Positions 1-7,118 of a stretch of DNA of 36,433 nucleotides are shown here, piece by piece. A program made the position numbers and the translations under genes. This DNA comes from a virus. The DNA is taken from IMG/VR virus record IMGVR_UViG_3300036770_003480, positions 1 to 36,433 of that record. One strand, written 5' to 3'. The notes below the pieces were generated by a model. The model made no database searches and had not been told where the DNA came from. It was given only the letters and a program-made list of their open reading frames with translations. Numbering within the stretch: position 1 is the stretch's first letter; every line of letters begins with the position of its first letter.

Positions 1-301
1 ATACTTTATATTCAGAGTCAATACTTCTTTCCCTTGCGTCATGAATAATGTTACGGATATTATCAACACCGTTATTGGAAGCACCATCTATTTCAATAGG
101 GTTTCCTTGCCCACCATTGATGGCCATAGCAAAAATTCTGGCAAGGGTTGTTTTACCAACACCTGAAGGTCCAGAGAAACCATAAACATTAGAATACTTT
201 TTAAGTTCTAATTGTCTTTTTAAAATAGTTACTGTCGATGATTGACTTGCAACATCTTCAAAAACCTTTGGTCTATATTTTACTGCTAATGATTGTGCCA
301 T
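1..301 (-). CDS. dnaX: DNA polymerase III gamma/tau-like clamp loader ATPase, N-terminal part
   Basis: AAA+ subunit expected to load the sliding clamp onto primed DNA. The first 100 residues are present; the gene runs off the left edge. The N-terminus has the DnaX signature KYRPKVFEDV (residues 8-17), a Walker A GPSGVGKTT at about 44-52, and IEIDGASNNGVDNIR at 69-83, almost the bacterial DnaX consensus. The zinc-binding cysteines normally found between the last two motifs in bacterial DnaX are absent. The start is the ATG at 301, preceded by AAGGAG. It is the last visible gene of the replication block and lies 10 nt after the stop of the unknown gene. With the DnaN-like clamp encoded at 5981-7090 it implies a phage-encoded clamp and loader pair of bacterial rather than T4 type. 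Whether other loader subunits exist lies outside the window. Confidence 0.92.
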   Translation of the reverse strand, partial: MAQSLAVKYRPKVFEDVASQSSTVTILKRQLELKKYSNVYGFSGPSGVGKTTLARIFAMAINGGQGNPIEIDGASNNGVDNIRNIIHDARERSIDSEYKV

Positions 302-311
302 CTTTATCTCC

Positions 312-677
312 TTAAATCTTTTCTAATACTTCTATTTGTGCTATAGGTAACCAGCCAGACCATGAAGCATTAAGGTCTCTTTGATTTTCATAGTCATATG
401 CTATACTATTAACTTTTACCATTTTACCCATGACTTTGGATACATCTACTTTCAAATACTTATGTGGGGGTAATGTTCCTTGGTTCCAATTAACCGAAAG
501 GGTAGATGCTTCATTAGGGTTAAGCAGGGCTTCATCTAATTTAATAATATAATAAGAGTTTTCTTCTAATCGAATTTTTGTGATTCTTGGAATTAAGAAC
601 TCACCTTTGCTCTTATCATAGTTAGATATATTTGCAACAGATACTTTGTTAAGTTCAGCTTTAATTAATTTATTCAT
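312..677 (-). CDS. Unknown protein between HD hydrolase and clamp loader
   Basis: 121-residue soluble protein that I do not recognise. It is rich in alternating hydrophobic residues (IPRITKIRL, SYYIIKL, YLKVDVSKVMGKMVKV), which suggests a small beta-barrel or OB-like fold, but this is only an impression. An in-frame ATG six codons upstream (695) is rejected. The ATG at 677-675 overlaps the TGA of the HD gene as ATGA, the usual arrangement for translational coupling in this window. The position between an HD hydrolase and the clamp loader suggests a replication or recombination accessory role, but nothing in the sequence proves it. Confidence 0.8.
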   Translation of the reverse strand: MNKLIKAELNKVSVANISNYDKSKGEFLIPRITKIRLEENSYYIIKLDEALLNPNEASTLSVNWNQGTLPPHKYLKVDVSKVMGKMVKVNSIAYDYENQRDLNASWSGWLPIAQIEVLEKI

Positions 678-1372
678 TCCATACGTTCCGTGCAATAGGT
701 TGAGATAGTGTCTGCCATATGAAGATATACGGTTAAGTTATATTTATTTAGAATAGATGGTAAATCTTCAGTGTTTTCAGACTTATCGCTTCCCGCATAT
801 TGATTAATAAGAGCAACGACTTCTTCGTGTTCTAAGGGAATAAACCTACTGACAAGCATAAAAGAGTTCATACCTTTACTACCTGCAATCGTTCGATGTC
901 TGGCATCAATGACTTTATAGGATTCTACTGAAACCCAATCATAACTACCAAGTTCATCATGTTTACCACCTTCCGGTGAATAAAGCTTTTTGTTTTGAAC
1001 ATACTTCTCATAAAAGTTAACTTTAGATAAATCATGAAGTAATCCAACAATCTTTAATGTATCGGATGAATACTTTGGTTTAACAATGTTTTCTTCTACT
1101 TCAATGCCATCTTCAGTTGTAGATGTAACAACTTCGTGTTCAACAGCAAAGGTATCTGTGATTTTAAGCAGGTTATAATAAACACCCAAAGAGTGTTGGC
1201 ATAAACCACCCTTAAAAGAGGAATGGTATTGAGTAGATGCCGGTGCTGTAAAGAAATCACTTCCTTCTAAAAAGGAAATAAGACCATCAATGTTGGCCCC
1301 TTCAATTGAAATGGATTTAACCAGTTCAATGAACTTTTCTTTGTTTTGTTGTATTTGTTCTTCTGTTATCAT
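674..1372 (-). CDS. HD-domain phosphohydrolase
   Basis: 232-residue protein of the HD superfamily, metal-dependent phosphohydrolases that commonly act on nucleotides or nucleic-acid phosphodiesters. Visible metal-ligand motifs, in order: CQHSLGVY with H60, LLHDLSK with H113-D114, and LHMADTIS with D221. This matches the H...HD...D pattern. The open frame extends upstream to 1528, but that extension reads through tRNA-Glu and the end of the tmRNA. The start is therefore placed at the ATG at 1372, which has GTGAGG before it and the AGTTGTATAAT element ending 16 nt upstream. Its stop overlaps the next start by ATGA. The substrate cannot be told; a nucleotide or replication-associated role is inferred from the neighbours. 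Confidence 0.85.
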   Translation of the reverse strand: MITEEQIQQNKEKFIELVKSISIEGANIDGLISFLEGSDFFTAPASTQYHSSFKGGLCQHSLGVYYNLLKITDTFAVEHEVVTSTTEDGIEVEENIVKPKYSSDTLKIVGLLHDLSKVNFYEKYVQNKKLYSPEGGKHDELGSYDWVSVESYKVIDARHRTIAGSKGMNSFMLVSRFIPLEHEEVVALINQYAGSDKSENTEDLPSILNKYNLTVYLHMADTISTYCTERME

Positions 1373-1388
1373 AATTACCTCACATTCT

Positions 1389-1399
1389 ATTATACAACT
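1389..1399 (-). promoter_or_regulatory. AGTTGTATAAT element before the HD hydrolase gene
   Basis: Exact copy of the recurring 11-base element; its last six bases form a perfect -10 box. No TTGACA-like hexamer is found 17 nt upstream, where tRNA-Glu ends. It lies 16 nt before the ATG at 1372. The predicted transcript would start at or just before the GAGG ribosome-binding site, giving a very short leader. It could allow transcription of the HD gene separately from the tmRNA-tRNA unit. Confidence 0.6.
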
Positions 1400-1412
1400 T
1401 TGAAAATAATTT

Positions 1413-1489
1413 TGGTCACCAGTATGGGATTCGAACCCATGAATGCTACCGTGAAAGGGTAGTGAGTTAAGCCACTTCTCCAACTGGCG
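1413..1489 (-). tRNA. tRNA-Glu (anticodon UUC)
   Basis: 77-nt cloverleaf including an encoded CCA. The acceptor CGCCAGT pairs with ACTGGTG (one G-U pair). The D stem is GAG/CTC, the anticodon stem CTACC/GGTAG closes the loop CTTTCAC with anticodon TTC, and the T arm is ATGGG-TTCGAAT-CCCAT. It reads GAA and GAG. A C1-G72 first pair is unusual for glutamate tRNA, where G1-C72 is the norm. Only one base separates it from the 3-prime CCA of the tmRNA, so both are probably processed from one precursor. Confidence 0.93.
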
Positions 1490-1490
1490 A

Positions 1491-1874
1491 TGGTGGACCT
1501 GAGGGGAGTCGAACCCCTGTATTAACATCCTTCATCACAACATCTACATCTTGTTCCACTTTAGGTGGAGATACAATCATAATGGACGATAACTGTATCT
1601 TCTTAGTTTCTATTTCTCGCAGAAGGATGAGAAACTACTAAGTCAACTTCTGCCAGTCTAGTTATTACGGAGTGAGCTGCTACTAGACGTTCACAGGTCT
1701 CCGGAGTTGCTACAGGTTAATTAGTAGCTAAGAGCCATTACAGGAGCAAACATGTTGCTGAAGAAGGCTGCGACTCGGCTAAATAAAGATTTAGCAGTTA
1801 TTGTTTTTTTGGTTTTAGGTGACCAACCGATGCAGTTGAGACTCTGATATGCTAAGCGAAACCATGACAGGCCC
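1491..1874 (-). ncRNA. ssrA: Transfer-messenger RNA (tmRNA)
   Basis: 384-nt one-piece tmRNA, which rescues stalled ribosomes by acting as alanyl-tRNA and then as a short mRNA. The tRNA-like ends are clear: 5-prime GGGCCTG pairs with 3-prime CAGGTCC, followed by A-CCA. The T arm is AGGGG-TTCGACT-CCCCT and the 5-prime conserved segment is TCATGGTTTCG. TTAGCAT near the 5-prime end pairs with ATGTTAA near the 3-prime end as helix P2. A PK1-like CAAC/GTTG stem lies before the tag reading frame, whose resume codon follows ATAACT as in Bacillus tmRNA. The predicted tag runs from the GCT at 1795 to the TAA at 1723-1721. It is 24 codons long, starts AKSLFSRVAAFF and ends SNMFAPVMALSY. The stop lies in the loop of a GCTAC/GTAGC hairpin, the position it has in known tmRNAs. 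The usual ALAA degron is replaced by ALSY. A perfect sigma-A promoter precedes it. Confidence 0.93.
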
Positions 1875-1920
1875 ATGGTAAACGACTTTCTACTAAACCT
1901 ATTAACCTCCTACGTAAATA

Positions 1921-1949
1921 ATTATAGCACGTACATTTAATTCTGTCAA
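1921..1949 (-). promoter_or_regulatory. Consensus sigma-A promoter for the tmRNA
   Basis: TTGACA at 1949-1944, a spacer of exactly 17 nt, and TATAAT at 1926-1921. Transcription would begin near 1914, leaving a leader of about 40 nt to be removed to reach the mature tmRNA 5-prime end at 1874. Such a perfect promoter should be read by the unmodified host RNA polymerase from the start of infection. Confidence 0.85.
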
Positions 1950-1958
1950 CACTTTTGT

Positions 1959-2615
1959 TTACTTTTCAAAATCTTCGTCTGAGTTCTTCCAGAAATACTC
2001 GTCTGTATCGCCTAATCTCTTCCAGTCTAATCCATTCTCTACTTGGTATATTTGTGTGGAAACTTTAAAATCAGGTCTTAACGGTTTTTCTGGTGTTAAA
2101 CTTAGGTCATAGATTCTCATTCTATTGTTTGGGTAGATTGCGAACTGACCATTTGCTAATTGTATTACATTGTGAGACTTGTGTTCATCGGGCTTCTCTG
2201 AGGTATTCGTATCTATCATATTAACATCCCCATGGTAATTGTCAAGTGTAAACAGGTAAGAACCTTTCATCTTGGTTCCGGAACGTGTGTATAACTCAAA
2301 GTCCATGGAACTAATAAATGATTTTCTAATAACAGTAATACCATAATCCATGCAGTTCCAGAATTGCAAGTCAGGTAACTTTAAGTCAGGTGTAGGTGTC
2401 ACAGGACTTGCTACAAAAGCAGAGATGGGTAATTTATCATACATAGCACCATACTCAGGTAAGTACGTTTCAAAATAGAATGCCCTACCTGGAATGCTTT
2501 TAGCAGATATCCATACCCCTCTTACGAATTCACCCTTGCCATGTTGAAAGTCAGTAAGATATTCCTTTCTGACCCAAACATTAATGGAAGGTAAATTAAC
2601 AACTAACTGTGACAT
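1959..2615 (-). CDS. Conserved phage protein of unknown function
   Basis: 218-residue protein. From memory, its N-terminal half (INVWVRKEYLTDFQHGKGE, GRAFYFETYLPEYGAMYDKL) resembles an unnamed protein common in T4-like and other large phages. I know no assigned function. The middle contains TLDNYHGD and a later NGQFAIYPNNRM segment. There is no membrane helix or signal peptide. Many aromatic and glycine residues suggest a compact beta-rich fold. The start ATG at 2615 has a GGAGAG ribosome-binding site close upstream. It follows the PD-(D/E)XK nuclease gene and precedes the tmRNA promoter, so it is probably the last gene of the recombination transcript. Its placement suggests a core replication or recombination accessory, but that is inference. 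Confidence 0.85.
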   Translation of the reverse strand: MSQLVVNLPSINVWVRKEYLTDFQHGKGEFVRGVWISAKSIPGRAFYFETYLPEYGAMYDKLPISAFVASPVTPTPDLKLPDLQFWNCMDYGITVIRKSFISSMDFELYTRSGTKMKGSYLFTLDNYHGDVNMIDTNTSEKPDEHKSHNVIQLANGQFAIYPNNRMRIYDLSLTPEKPLRPDFKVSTQIYQVENGLDWKRLGDTDEYFWKNSDEDFEK

Positions 2616-2626
2616 AATTACTCTCC

Positions 2627-2977
2627 TTACTTATTTTCTTCTTCTAATTTTTCAGTTAAGAACTTCATCATCTTCTCATCGATAACGAAGTAGTTTGGTT
2701 GATTAGGTCCGAAGTTAAATGCAATAACACCATTACCAAGTCTTTGTGTAAATGCTTCTTCTTTATTCTTTGTCAGCCATTCTTTCTTAATCGATACTGA
2801 CTCTTTATCAGTAACAACAGTTTTACACTCAATTAAAAGAGATGCATTACGATGAATGCAATCCCCTTTACGGAACTTACCTGCTCCTGAGTTTGATGTT
2901 TGCTGTGACCCAAGTAACTTACAGACAGACTTTTCTTGTATGTCGCTGAAATACCTAGTTGTACCTTCTTTTGCCAT
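2627..2977 (-). CDS. PD-(D/E)XK nuclease, Holliday-junction-resolvase-like
   Basis: 116-residue protein with the core of the PD-(D/E)XK nuclease fold: E15 in the first helix, D39 in RKGDCIH, and E50-C-K52 in LLIECKTV. The segment GAGKFRKGD followed by a strand and ECK resembles small archaeal Hjc-type and phage resolvase-like endonucleases. It would cut branched DNA in recombination or before packaging. The ATG at 2977 overlaps the TAA of the preceding gene as TAATG, which suggests coupled translation. It is distinct from the RecU-like protein at 5507-5974, so the phage has two PD-(D/E)XK enzymes. A restriction-type or repair nuclease role is an alternative. Confidence 0.75.
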   Translation of the reverse strand: MAKEGTTRYFSDIQEKSVCKLLGSQQTSNSGAGKFRKGDCIHRNASLLIECKTVVTDKESVSIKKEWLTKNKEEAFTQRLGNGVIAFNFGPNQPNYFVIDEKMMKFLTEKLEEENK

Positions 2978-3354
2978 TAAGCATCACCTTTATTGTTTTT
3001 CTTGTCCTCTGAGCGGAAAAACTCATCAACATCATCTTCATCGAGTTCTTTTTGTTCTCTTAACTCATCTAACTCTTGTTCTAAGTTATCAATTTCAACA
3101 TCACGTTGATAGTTCTCTAAATACTCTGCTTCATCAGGATATAACCAATGTGGTTGTTGTAAGTCGATGTTGACGGCATTAGGGTTAAATTCAATTACGA
3201 TTGCACCTTCACCGGAATATACTTCAGAGATGACACAAACATATCCTGTTTCCATTAACAGTTGGACTTGTTGTGAAATTCTGTAGTAAAGGTCTTCTAC
3301 TCTTTTATAATTTCTTTTTAAGAATACGATTCTATTAACTGTAGGTCTTGACAT
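2977..3354 (-). CDS. Unknown acidic-tailed protein between RecA and a nuclease
   Basis: 125-residue protein that I do not recognise. The N-terminal 85 residues look globular (NRIVFLKRNYKRVEDLYYRI, GYVCVISEVYSGEGAIVIEF). Residues about 86-125 are highly charged and probably form a helix or coiled coil (DNLEQELDELREQKELDEDD), ending in a disordered acidic and basic tail. The acidic tail could be a protein-interaction or DNA-mimic segment. Its ATG at 3354 abuts the RecA stop codon, and its own stop overlaps the next gene. It therefore sits tightly inside the recA-nuclease operon, where a recombination mediator role is possible but unproven. Confidence 0.8.
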   Translation of the reverse strand: MSRPTVNRIVFLKRNYKRVEDLYYRISQQVQLLMETGYVCVISEVYSGEGAIVIEFNPNAVNIDLQQPHWLYPDEAEYLENYQRDVEIDNLEQELDELREQKELDEDDVDEFFRSEDKKNNKGDA

Positions 3355-4503
3355 TTAATCTTGCTCCTCTTTTTTTAAGTCTACTCCAAACTTCTTTTCA
3401 ATATCTTCATCTAACATTTTATTAAATGCTGTGATACTGAGTTCATCTTTTGCAGACAACTTGTCATAAACAGACTTATTCAACTTATTCCATACATCTT
3501 TATGTTCTAAGAAATACGGTTTTACGTTCTTTCTTCCACGAATTTTAGTTAACACTTCACCAGATTCGGGGTCTACAATGTTATAGGAACCTTGAACGCT
3601 ATTATCAATAAATCCAAAGTGAGTAGCAACGTCAATCGTATCTTCTAGATAATCTACACCATTAACATAGTTTAAATGCATGTAACCTACTTTTCTATCC
3701 CACTTACAAACTTTGGTTTTAAGAACAGCAACTTCAATAATATGTCCTGCTGGAGATTCTGCTGACTTAGTAAGTTTATTTCCTTCGTCGTCGAAGAATT
3801 CACCACGTTTAAACATTAATCGTAAGGAGCAGGCATGTTTCCAAGCACGTCCTCCCGGAGTTAATAAGAAGTCACCATAACCACTTAAGTTCTCACGAAC
3901 TTGGTTAATTGCTACTAGGGTTGCTTTATACTTACGTAATAAACCAATAGCAGTGTTTGCGAATCTTGTTAAGGCAACTGAGATACCACCCATTTGCTTC
4001 TTTTCCATAGACTCATCAGCAATTTGTTGAGGAACAAGGGTAGCGATAGAATCAAATATCATTAATCCCACTTCCCCTGTTTTAAGCATATCTAATGCCA
4101 TATCAAATATTTGTTCTGCATTTTGACCCTCAGGTCTAATGATGATAGTAGGAACTTTTGCATCCTCATCCATATTGTAACCTAATTTCTTAGCCCAGAT
4201 AGGGTCAGCTGTTCCTTCGTTATCTAATAAGATAATAGAACGTGGGTTCTTAGGATTACGTTTGATTTCTTCTTTTTGATAAGAACCAGCAATCATAAAG
4301 GCTGTTGTAGTTTTACCACTTCCTTCAGAACCACTAAGTTCAATAATACGTCCTTCAGGGATTCCCCCGTATACGCAATAGTCAAAAGTAGGCGAACCTA
4401 ACGATAAAACACCATCAATGGCTAAATCGTCAACACCAACCTTAACAACGTTGGCCCCATACTTCTTACCGATGTCTTTTAATACTGATGATAAATCACT
4501 CAT
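3355..4503 (-). CDS. recA: RecA/UvsX recombinase
   Basis: 382-residue strand-exchange ATPase. It has a Walker A GSEGSGKTT (58-66), the catalytic glutamate in LLDNEGT (about E96), a Walker B LMIFD (147-151) and NQVR (200-203). The GGxPxGRIIELSG segment before Walker A is typical of the family. The length is like bacterial RecA. The C-terminal 80 residues are divergent and lysine/acid-rich. It would form filaments on ssDNA coated by the phage SSB and drive repair and recombination-dependent replication. The start ATG at 4503 has AAAAGGA upstream and an AGTTGTATAAT element 22 nt before it, so it can be transcribed as the head of a recA, 125-aa, nuclease and 218-aa unit. Confidence 0.96.
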   Translation of the reverse strand: MSDLSSVLKDIGKKYGANVVKVGVDDLAIDGVLSLGSPTFDYCVYGGIPEGRIIELSGSEGSGKTTTAFMIAGSYQKEEIKRNPKNPRSIILLDNEGTADPIWAKKLGYNMDEDAKVPTIIIRPEGQNAEQIFDMALDMLKTGEVGLMIFDSIATLVPQQIADESMEKKQMGGISVALTRFANTAIGLLRKYKATLVAINQVRENLSGYGDFLLTPGGRAWKHACSLRLMFKRGEFFDDEGNKLTKSAESPAGHIIEVAVLKTKVCKWDRKVGYMHLNYVNGVDYLEDTIDVATHFGFIDNSVQGSYNIVDPESGEVLTKIRGRKNVKPYFLEHKDVWNKLNKSVYDKLSAKDELSITAFNKMLDEDIEKKFGVDLKKEEQD

Positions 4504-4525
4504 AATTTATTTCCTTTTCTGTATA

Positions 4526-4536
4526 ATTATACAACT
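4526..4536 (-). promoter_or_regulatory. AGTTGTATAAT element before recA
   Basis: Exact copy of the element in the 40-nt gap upstream of recA, with an A-rich stretch (AAAAAAT) before it and no -35 box. The start codon is 22 nt downstream and the ribosome-binding site is retained in the predicted leader. Confidence 0.65.
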
Positions 4537-4543
4537 ATTTTTT

Positions 4544-4924
4544 CTAATCAATCTCGTCTTCATATAAATCTTTAATATCTTCGTCCCATGCCTCTCCATA
4601 CTCCATACTAGTTTCATGTAAGTACTGATTAAGGGCTTCTTCATAATACTTCTCCATTAACCATTGTGTGAACTTACCGTCTTTAGTATATAAAGACCAT
4701 GTATCAAGAGAATTGTTATTCCACAGTGTTTGCAAGTTTTGAACGAACTCTCTTGCACCTTCTTCTAAATACCAGGAATGATACATATACTTACTATTAT
4801 ACTCTTCTTCAAATAGATATTCAATAACATCTTGAAGGTTCTCAGTAATATTGAATGAATAATCAACAGTAATATCCTCTCCGTCATAATAGAAAGTTAA
4901 GGGTATATTAATTACATGAATCAT
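4544..4924 (-). CDS. Unknown acidic protein upstream of recA
   Basis: 126-residue protein that I do not recognise. It starts with a beta-strand-like stretch (MIHVINIPLTFYYDGEDITV). The remainder is strongly acidic and aromatic (LFEEEYNSKYMYHSWYLEEG, LYEDEID at the end), with no membrane segment or known motif. Strong negative charge in a small phage protein is compatible with a DNA-mimic or partner-binding protein, but this is conjecture. The start at 4924 overlaps the TGA of the upstream gene as ATGA, so it is probably translated by coupling. It is followed by the recA element. Confidence 0.8.
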   Translation of the reverse strand: MIHVINIPLTFYYDGEDITVDYSFNITENLQDVIEYLFEEEYNSKYMYHSWYLEEGAREFVQNLQTLWNNNSLDTWSLYTKDGKFTQWLMEKYYEEALNQYLHETSMEYGEAWDEDIKDLYEDEID

Positions 4925-5505
4925 TCTTCGTTACCACTGAATCCACTTCTATTTTGTTGAGGACCAAAAGAAGAGAGTTGCATTTCAGTTCCTTTTACTG
5001 TTAGAATCTTACGTAAGGTGTTCATCATGTCTTGAGCACTTTGAAGTTTACCTTTTACCACTTTATATGCGTGGTCATAGATAGAGGCAACCACAGATTC
5101 ATATTGAGATGATAATTCAGCCTGTGCTTGAAGTTCGGCTACCGTAGTTTTATTCTTACCTGTTCCAGACTCTTTAACCTGATTAGATAAATAACTCTTT
5201 GAGTAAACTTCTTTAGAAGCACTCTTTGCCATGTCTGCATAGACACCTAGTTGTTCTAACTTATCAATCATGAAGTAAACCATATTAGATAGTTCTAAGT
5301 AATATTTATTTAAAGTGGAAACGGTTGCATTGCCATCTTTAATGCATTCAATGTATAAATCACTCATCAAGTTATCAAGTGATTCACTATACTTTTTAAT
5401 GACTTCGGCACATGCATTATTAAAATAAGTAACATTTGATGTTGTCTCAGATAACAACGCATCAATCTTCTCCGTATCTAAATTGTTTAGAAATGTTTCT
5501 GCCAT
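4921..5505 (-). CDS. Unknown helical protein of the recombination block
   Basis: 194-residue, mostly alpha-helical protein (MSDLYIECIKDGN, YLELSNMVYFMIDKLEQL, AELQAQAELSSQYESVVASI) with a flexible Gly/Ser/Gln-rich tail. I do not recognise the family. Residues 110-120 (KESGTGKNKTT) look Walker A-like at first sight. They lack the GxxxxGK[ST] spacing and a following Walker B, so an ATPase is not supported. It has a good ribosome-binding site (GAAGGAG) before the ATG at 5505. It lies between the RecU-like gene and the small acidic protein, which suggests a recombination-associated role without stating one. Confidence 0.8.
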   Translation of the reverse strand: MAETFLNNLDTEKIDALLSETTSNVTYFNNACAEVIKKYSESLDNLMSDLYIECIKDGNATVSTLNKYYLELSNMVYFMIDKLEQLGVYADMAKSASKEVYSKSYLSNQVKESGTGKNKTTVAELQAQAELSSQYESVVASIYDHAYKVVKGKLQSAQDMMNTLRKILTVKGTEMQLSSFGPQQNRSGFSGNEE

Positions 5506-5506
5506 A

Positions 5507-5974
5507 TTATTCTCCTTCTTGTGTTGCCATCAACACACTGTAGTCAGATGTCATAAAGACTCTTTTTTTAACTGAAGGTATATCTACATATCGGTAACCT
5601 TCTTCATCTATCGTCTTTATATTAATAGATTTTTTACCATCTTGTTTCATTCTGGTTATAGTTGATATTGGAACATAGATTACTTTATCGTGTTCATAAA
5701 ACCAAATAACTACTCCTGCTCTCACACCATCTATACCAACCTTTGCAGTTAACTTATCATACTGAGTAAGATTTTGAAACGGGAAGGTATTTCCTTTAAT
5801 TGTCTTAGCCTCTAAGTAGAATATGTAAGGCATCTTATAGGCAATAAAGTCACTGATGTTAGAAATGGTTTTATACCCACTGACAGAATCATAAAGTCTA
5901 TCTATAGTAGATTTGGGCATAGATGATTTCCAATCCTCCCTTAAAACCAATTCAAATTGCTTACCCTTACTCAT
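5507..5974 (-). CDS. recU: RecU-like Holliday junction resolvase
   Basis: 155-residue PD-(D/E)XK nuclease of the RecU type, which cleaves four-way junctions symmetrically. Visible motifs are NISDFIAY with D42, FYLEAKTIKGNTFPF with E55-A-K57, and YDKL. The LEAKT-KGNTFP string is the RecU hallmark. RecU is typical of Firmicutes and their phages, which supports a Gram-positive host. It is shorter than Bacillus RecU (about 200 residues). It lies 6 nt downstream of the clamp gene. The ribosome-binding site is weak (GAGGT about 17 nt before the ATG at 5974), so translation may depend on coupling to dnaN. Confidence 0.85.
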   Translation of the reverse strand: MSKGKQFELVLREDWKSSMPKSTIDRLYDSVSGYKTISNISDFIAYKMPYIFYLEAKTIKGNTFPFQNLTQYDKLTAKVGIDGVRAGVVIWFYEHDKVIYVPISTITRMKQDGKKSINIKTIDEEGYRYVDIPSVKKRVFMTSDYSVLMATQEGE

Positions 5975-5980
5975 AGTCTA

Positions 5981-7090
5981 TTAATTTTGTACCTCAGGTA
6001 TAATGTTATTAATATCATTACGTTTAATAATAACTGCTTTGTGATTACCGAACGATACTAAAATGTATTGACCTTCTGATGTTTCTAATGTAAGTTTTAA
6101 ATCGTTTGTATTAAATTTTGCTTCATACGGTGTAACCAGAGTTGAAACATTATTAACGTATTTAACTTCTTCATTATTGGTTTTGGTTGAATCAAAGATA
6201 GTAACACCCTCTACACCAAAAGACATATTTGTAAATCCTAGGTCAGAACCATTCTTAGAGAAAAGAGATAACCTATTAATAGATTCTAACAAAGCAAGTC
6301 TATCAACAGTAATAGTGTAGTCATAAGAATCATCAACCCATTTTCTAATTCCTTGAACAGGGAACTTGTTAATTAGTTCTTCTTTTGTTGTGATAATAGA
6401 GGTAAGCGTAACTTGGTCATCTGAAAATGAAACTTTTTGAGCAACTATACCTGTTTGAAGTTCATCAAATCCCATGGTGAAGTTTATGTCTTCAGATTTA
6501 AAAAGTTTAAATAATTTTACAATCTTCTCTGTTAGGGTTAAAATAACTTTTTGTTCTAGGGAGAAATTGTTAACACATGCACCATTAGTAAATGTAATAG
6601 CACCTTTATCATCAATATAGAATAACTTTTGGACAGGTGAAGAACCACCACCCTTTAATAATTCTTTAGTGTTATACTTCAATATAGAGTGAAGAATAGA
6701 ACCCTTAACAGTAAAAGTGTTTGTGACATTGTCGATTGTAATCTTTGGAAGTTCTACAACTTTATCCCCGTCGTAAATCAACGGTATTTTATAATTACCA
6801 TTACCTTTAACGATTAGGGTATTATCACCGGTTGTTAATTCTAAAGTTCCAGTTGTAATCTTACTAATAAGATTTAAAAATAACTGGGCATTAACCACAG
6901 CATGAAGTTTTACTTCCACGTCTAGTGGCATTTTAACCGAAACGTAATATTCCTTGTTTGTAACGTTCAAGTGTAATATTTGACCATCTGCTTCTAACTC
7001 AAGTGTTTCGTTAATTGTAGATGAGCTATTTGTAACTGCATCTAAAATCTTCTTACAACTGTCTTGAAATATTTTTGTTTGTATAATCAT
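5981..7090 (-). CDS. dnaN: DNA polymerase sliding clamp, bacterial beta (DnaN) type
   Basis: 369-residue protein whose length and fold pattern match the bacterial beta clamp of three similar domains. Supporting segments are DAVTNSSSTINETLELEADG near the N-terminus, KMPLDVEVKLHAVVNAQLF around 50-70, a central domain with FPVQGIRKW and YTITVDRLALLESINRLSLF (about 245-285), and a C-terminal ILVSFGNHKAVII. It would be a ring-shaped processivity factor for the PolA encoded immediately downstream and would need a clamp loader, for which the DnaX-like gene at 1-301 is the candidate. The start ATG at 7090 has GGGAGG 9 nt before it and a variant AGTTGTATATT element upstream. T4-like phages use an unrelated trimeric clamp, so this is an unusual acquisition from a cellular replisome. 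Confidence 0.88.
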   Translation of the reverse strand: MIIQTKIFQDSCKKILDAVTNSSSTINETLELEADGQILHLNVTNKEYYVSVKMPLDVEVKLHAVVNAQLFLNLISKITTGTLELTTGDNTLIVKGNGNYKIPLIYDGDKVVELPKITIDNVTNTFTVKGSILHSILKYNTKELLKGGGSSPVQKLFYIDDKGAITFTNGACVNNFSLEQKVILTLTEKIVKLFKLFKSEDINFTMGFDELQTGIVAQKVSFSDDQVTLTSIITTKEELINKFPVQGIRKWVDDSYDYTITVDRLALLESINRLSLFSKNGSDLGFTNMSFGVEGVTIFDSTKTNNEEVKYVNNVSTLVTPYEAKFNTNDLKLTLETSEGQYILVSFGNHKAVIIKRNDINNIIPEVQN

Positions 7091-7107
7091 AGATATGTCC
7101 TCCCATT

Positions 7108-7118
7108 AATATACAACT
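7108..7118 (-). promoter_or_regulatory. AGTTGTATATT variant element before dnaN
   Basis: Differs from the common element at one base of the -10 half (TATATT). It overlaps the last base of the polA stop codon and ends 17 nt before the dnaN ATG, leaving the GGGAGG ribosome-binding site in the leader. No -35 box is seen. Confidence 0.5.

Noticed and set aside
1373-1528. Upstream extension of the HD hydrolase reading frame by 52 codons
   Set aside because: It would translate through tRNA-Glu and the 3-prime end of the tmRNA. The ATG at 1372 has its own ribosome-binding site and begins the conserved protein.
1729-1800. Alternative tmRNA tag frame shifted by +1, ending at the TAA in CTGTAATGG
   Set aside because: It does not fit the ATAACT-GCT resume context, and its stop codon is not in the loop of the P5-like hairpin.
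1896-1910. AGGAGG in the tmRNA leader considered as the start of a small gene
   Set aside because: No ATG, GTG or TTG lies at a suitable distance downstream, and the frame enters the tmRNA.
2856-3173. Plus-strand open frame of 105 codons, and similar plus-strand frames elsewhere
   Set aside because: They lie antisense to well-supported minus-strand genes, with no ribosome-binding sites and odd composition.
4921-5505. Walker A-like KESGTGKNKTT in the 194-residue protein
   Set aside because: The spacing does not match GxxxxGK[ST], no Walker B is present, and the protein is otherwise all-helical.
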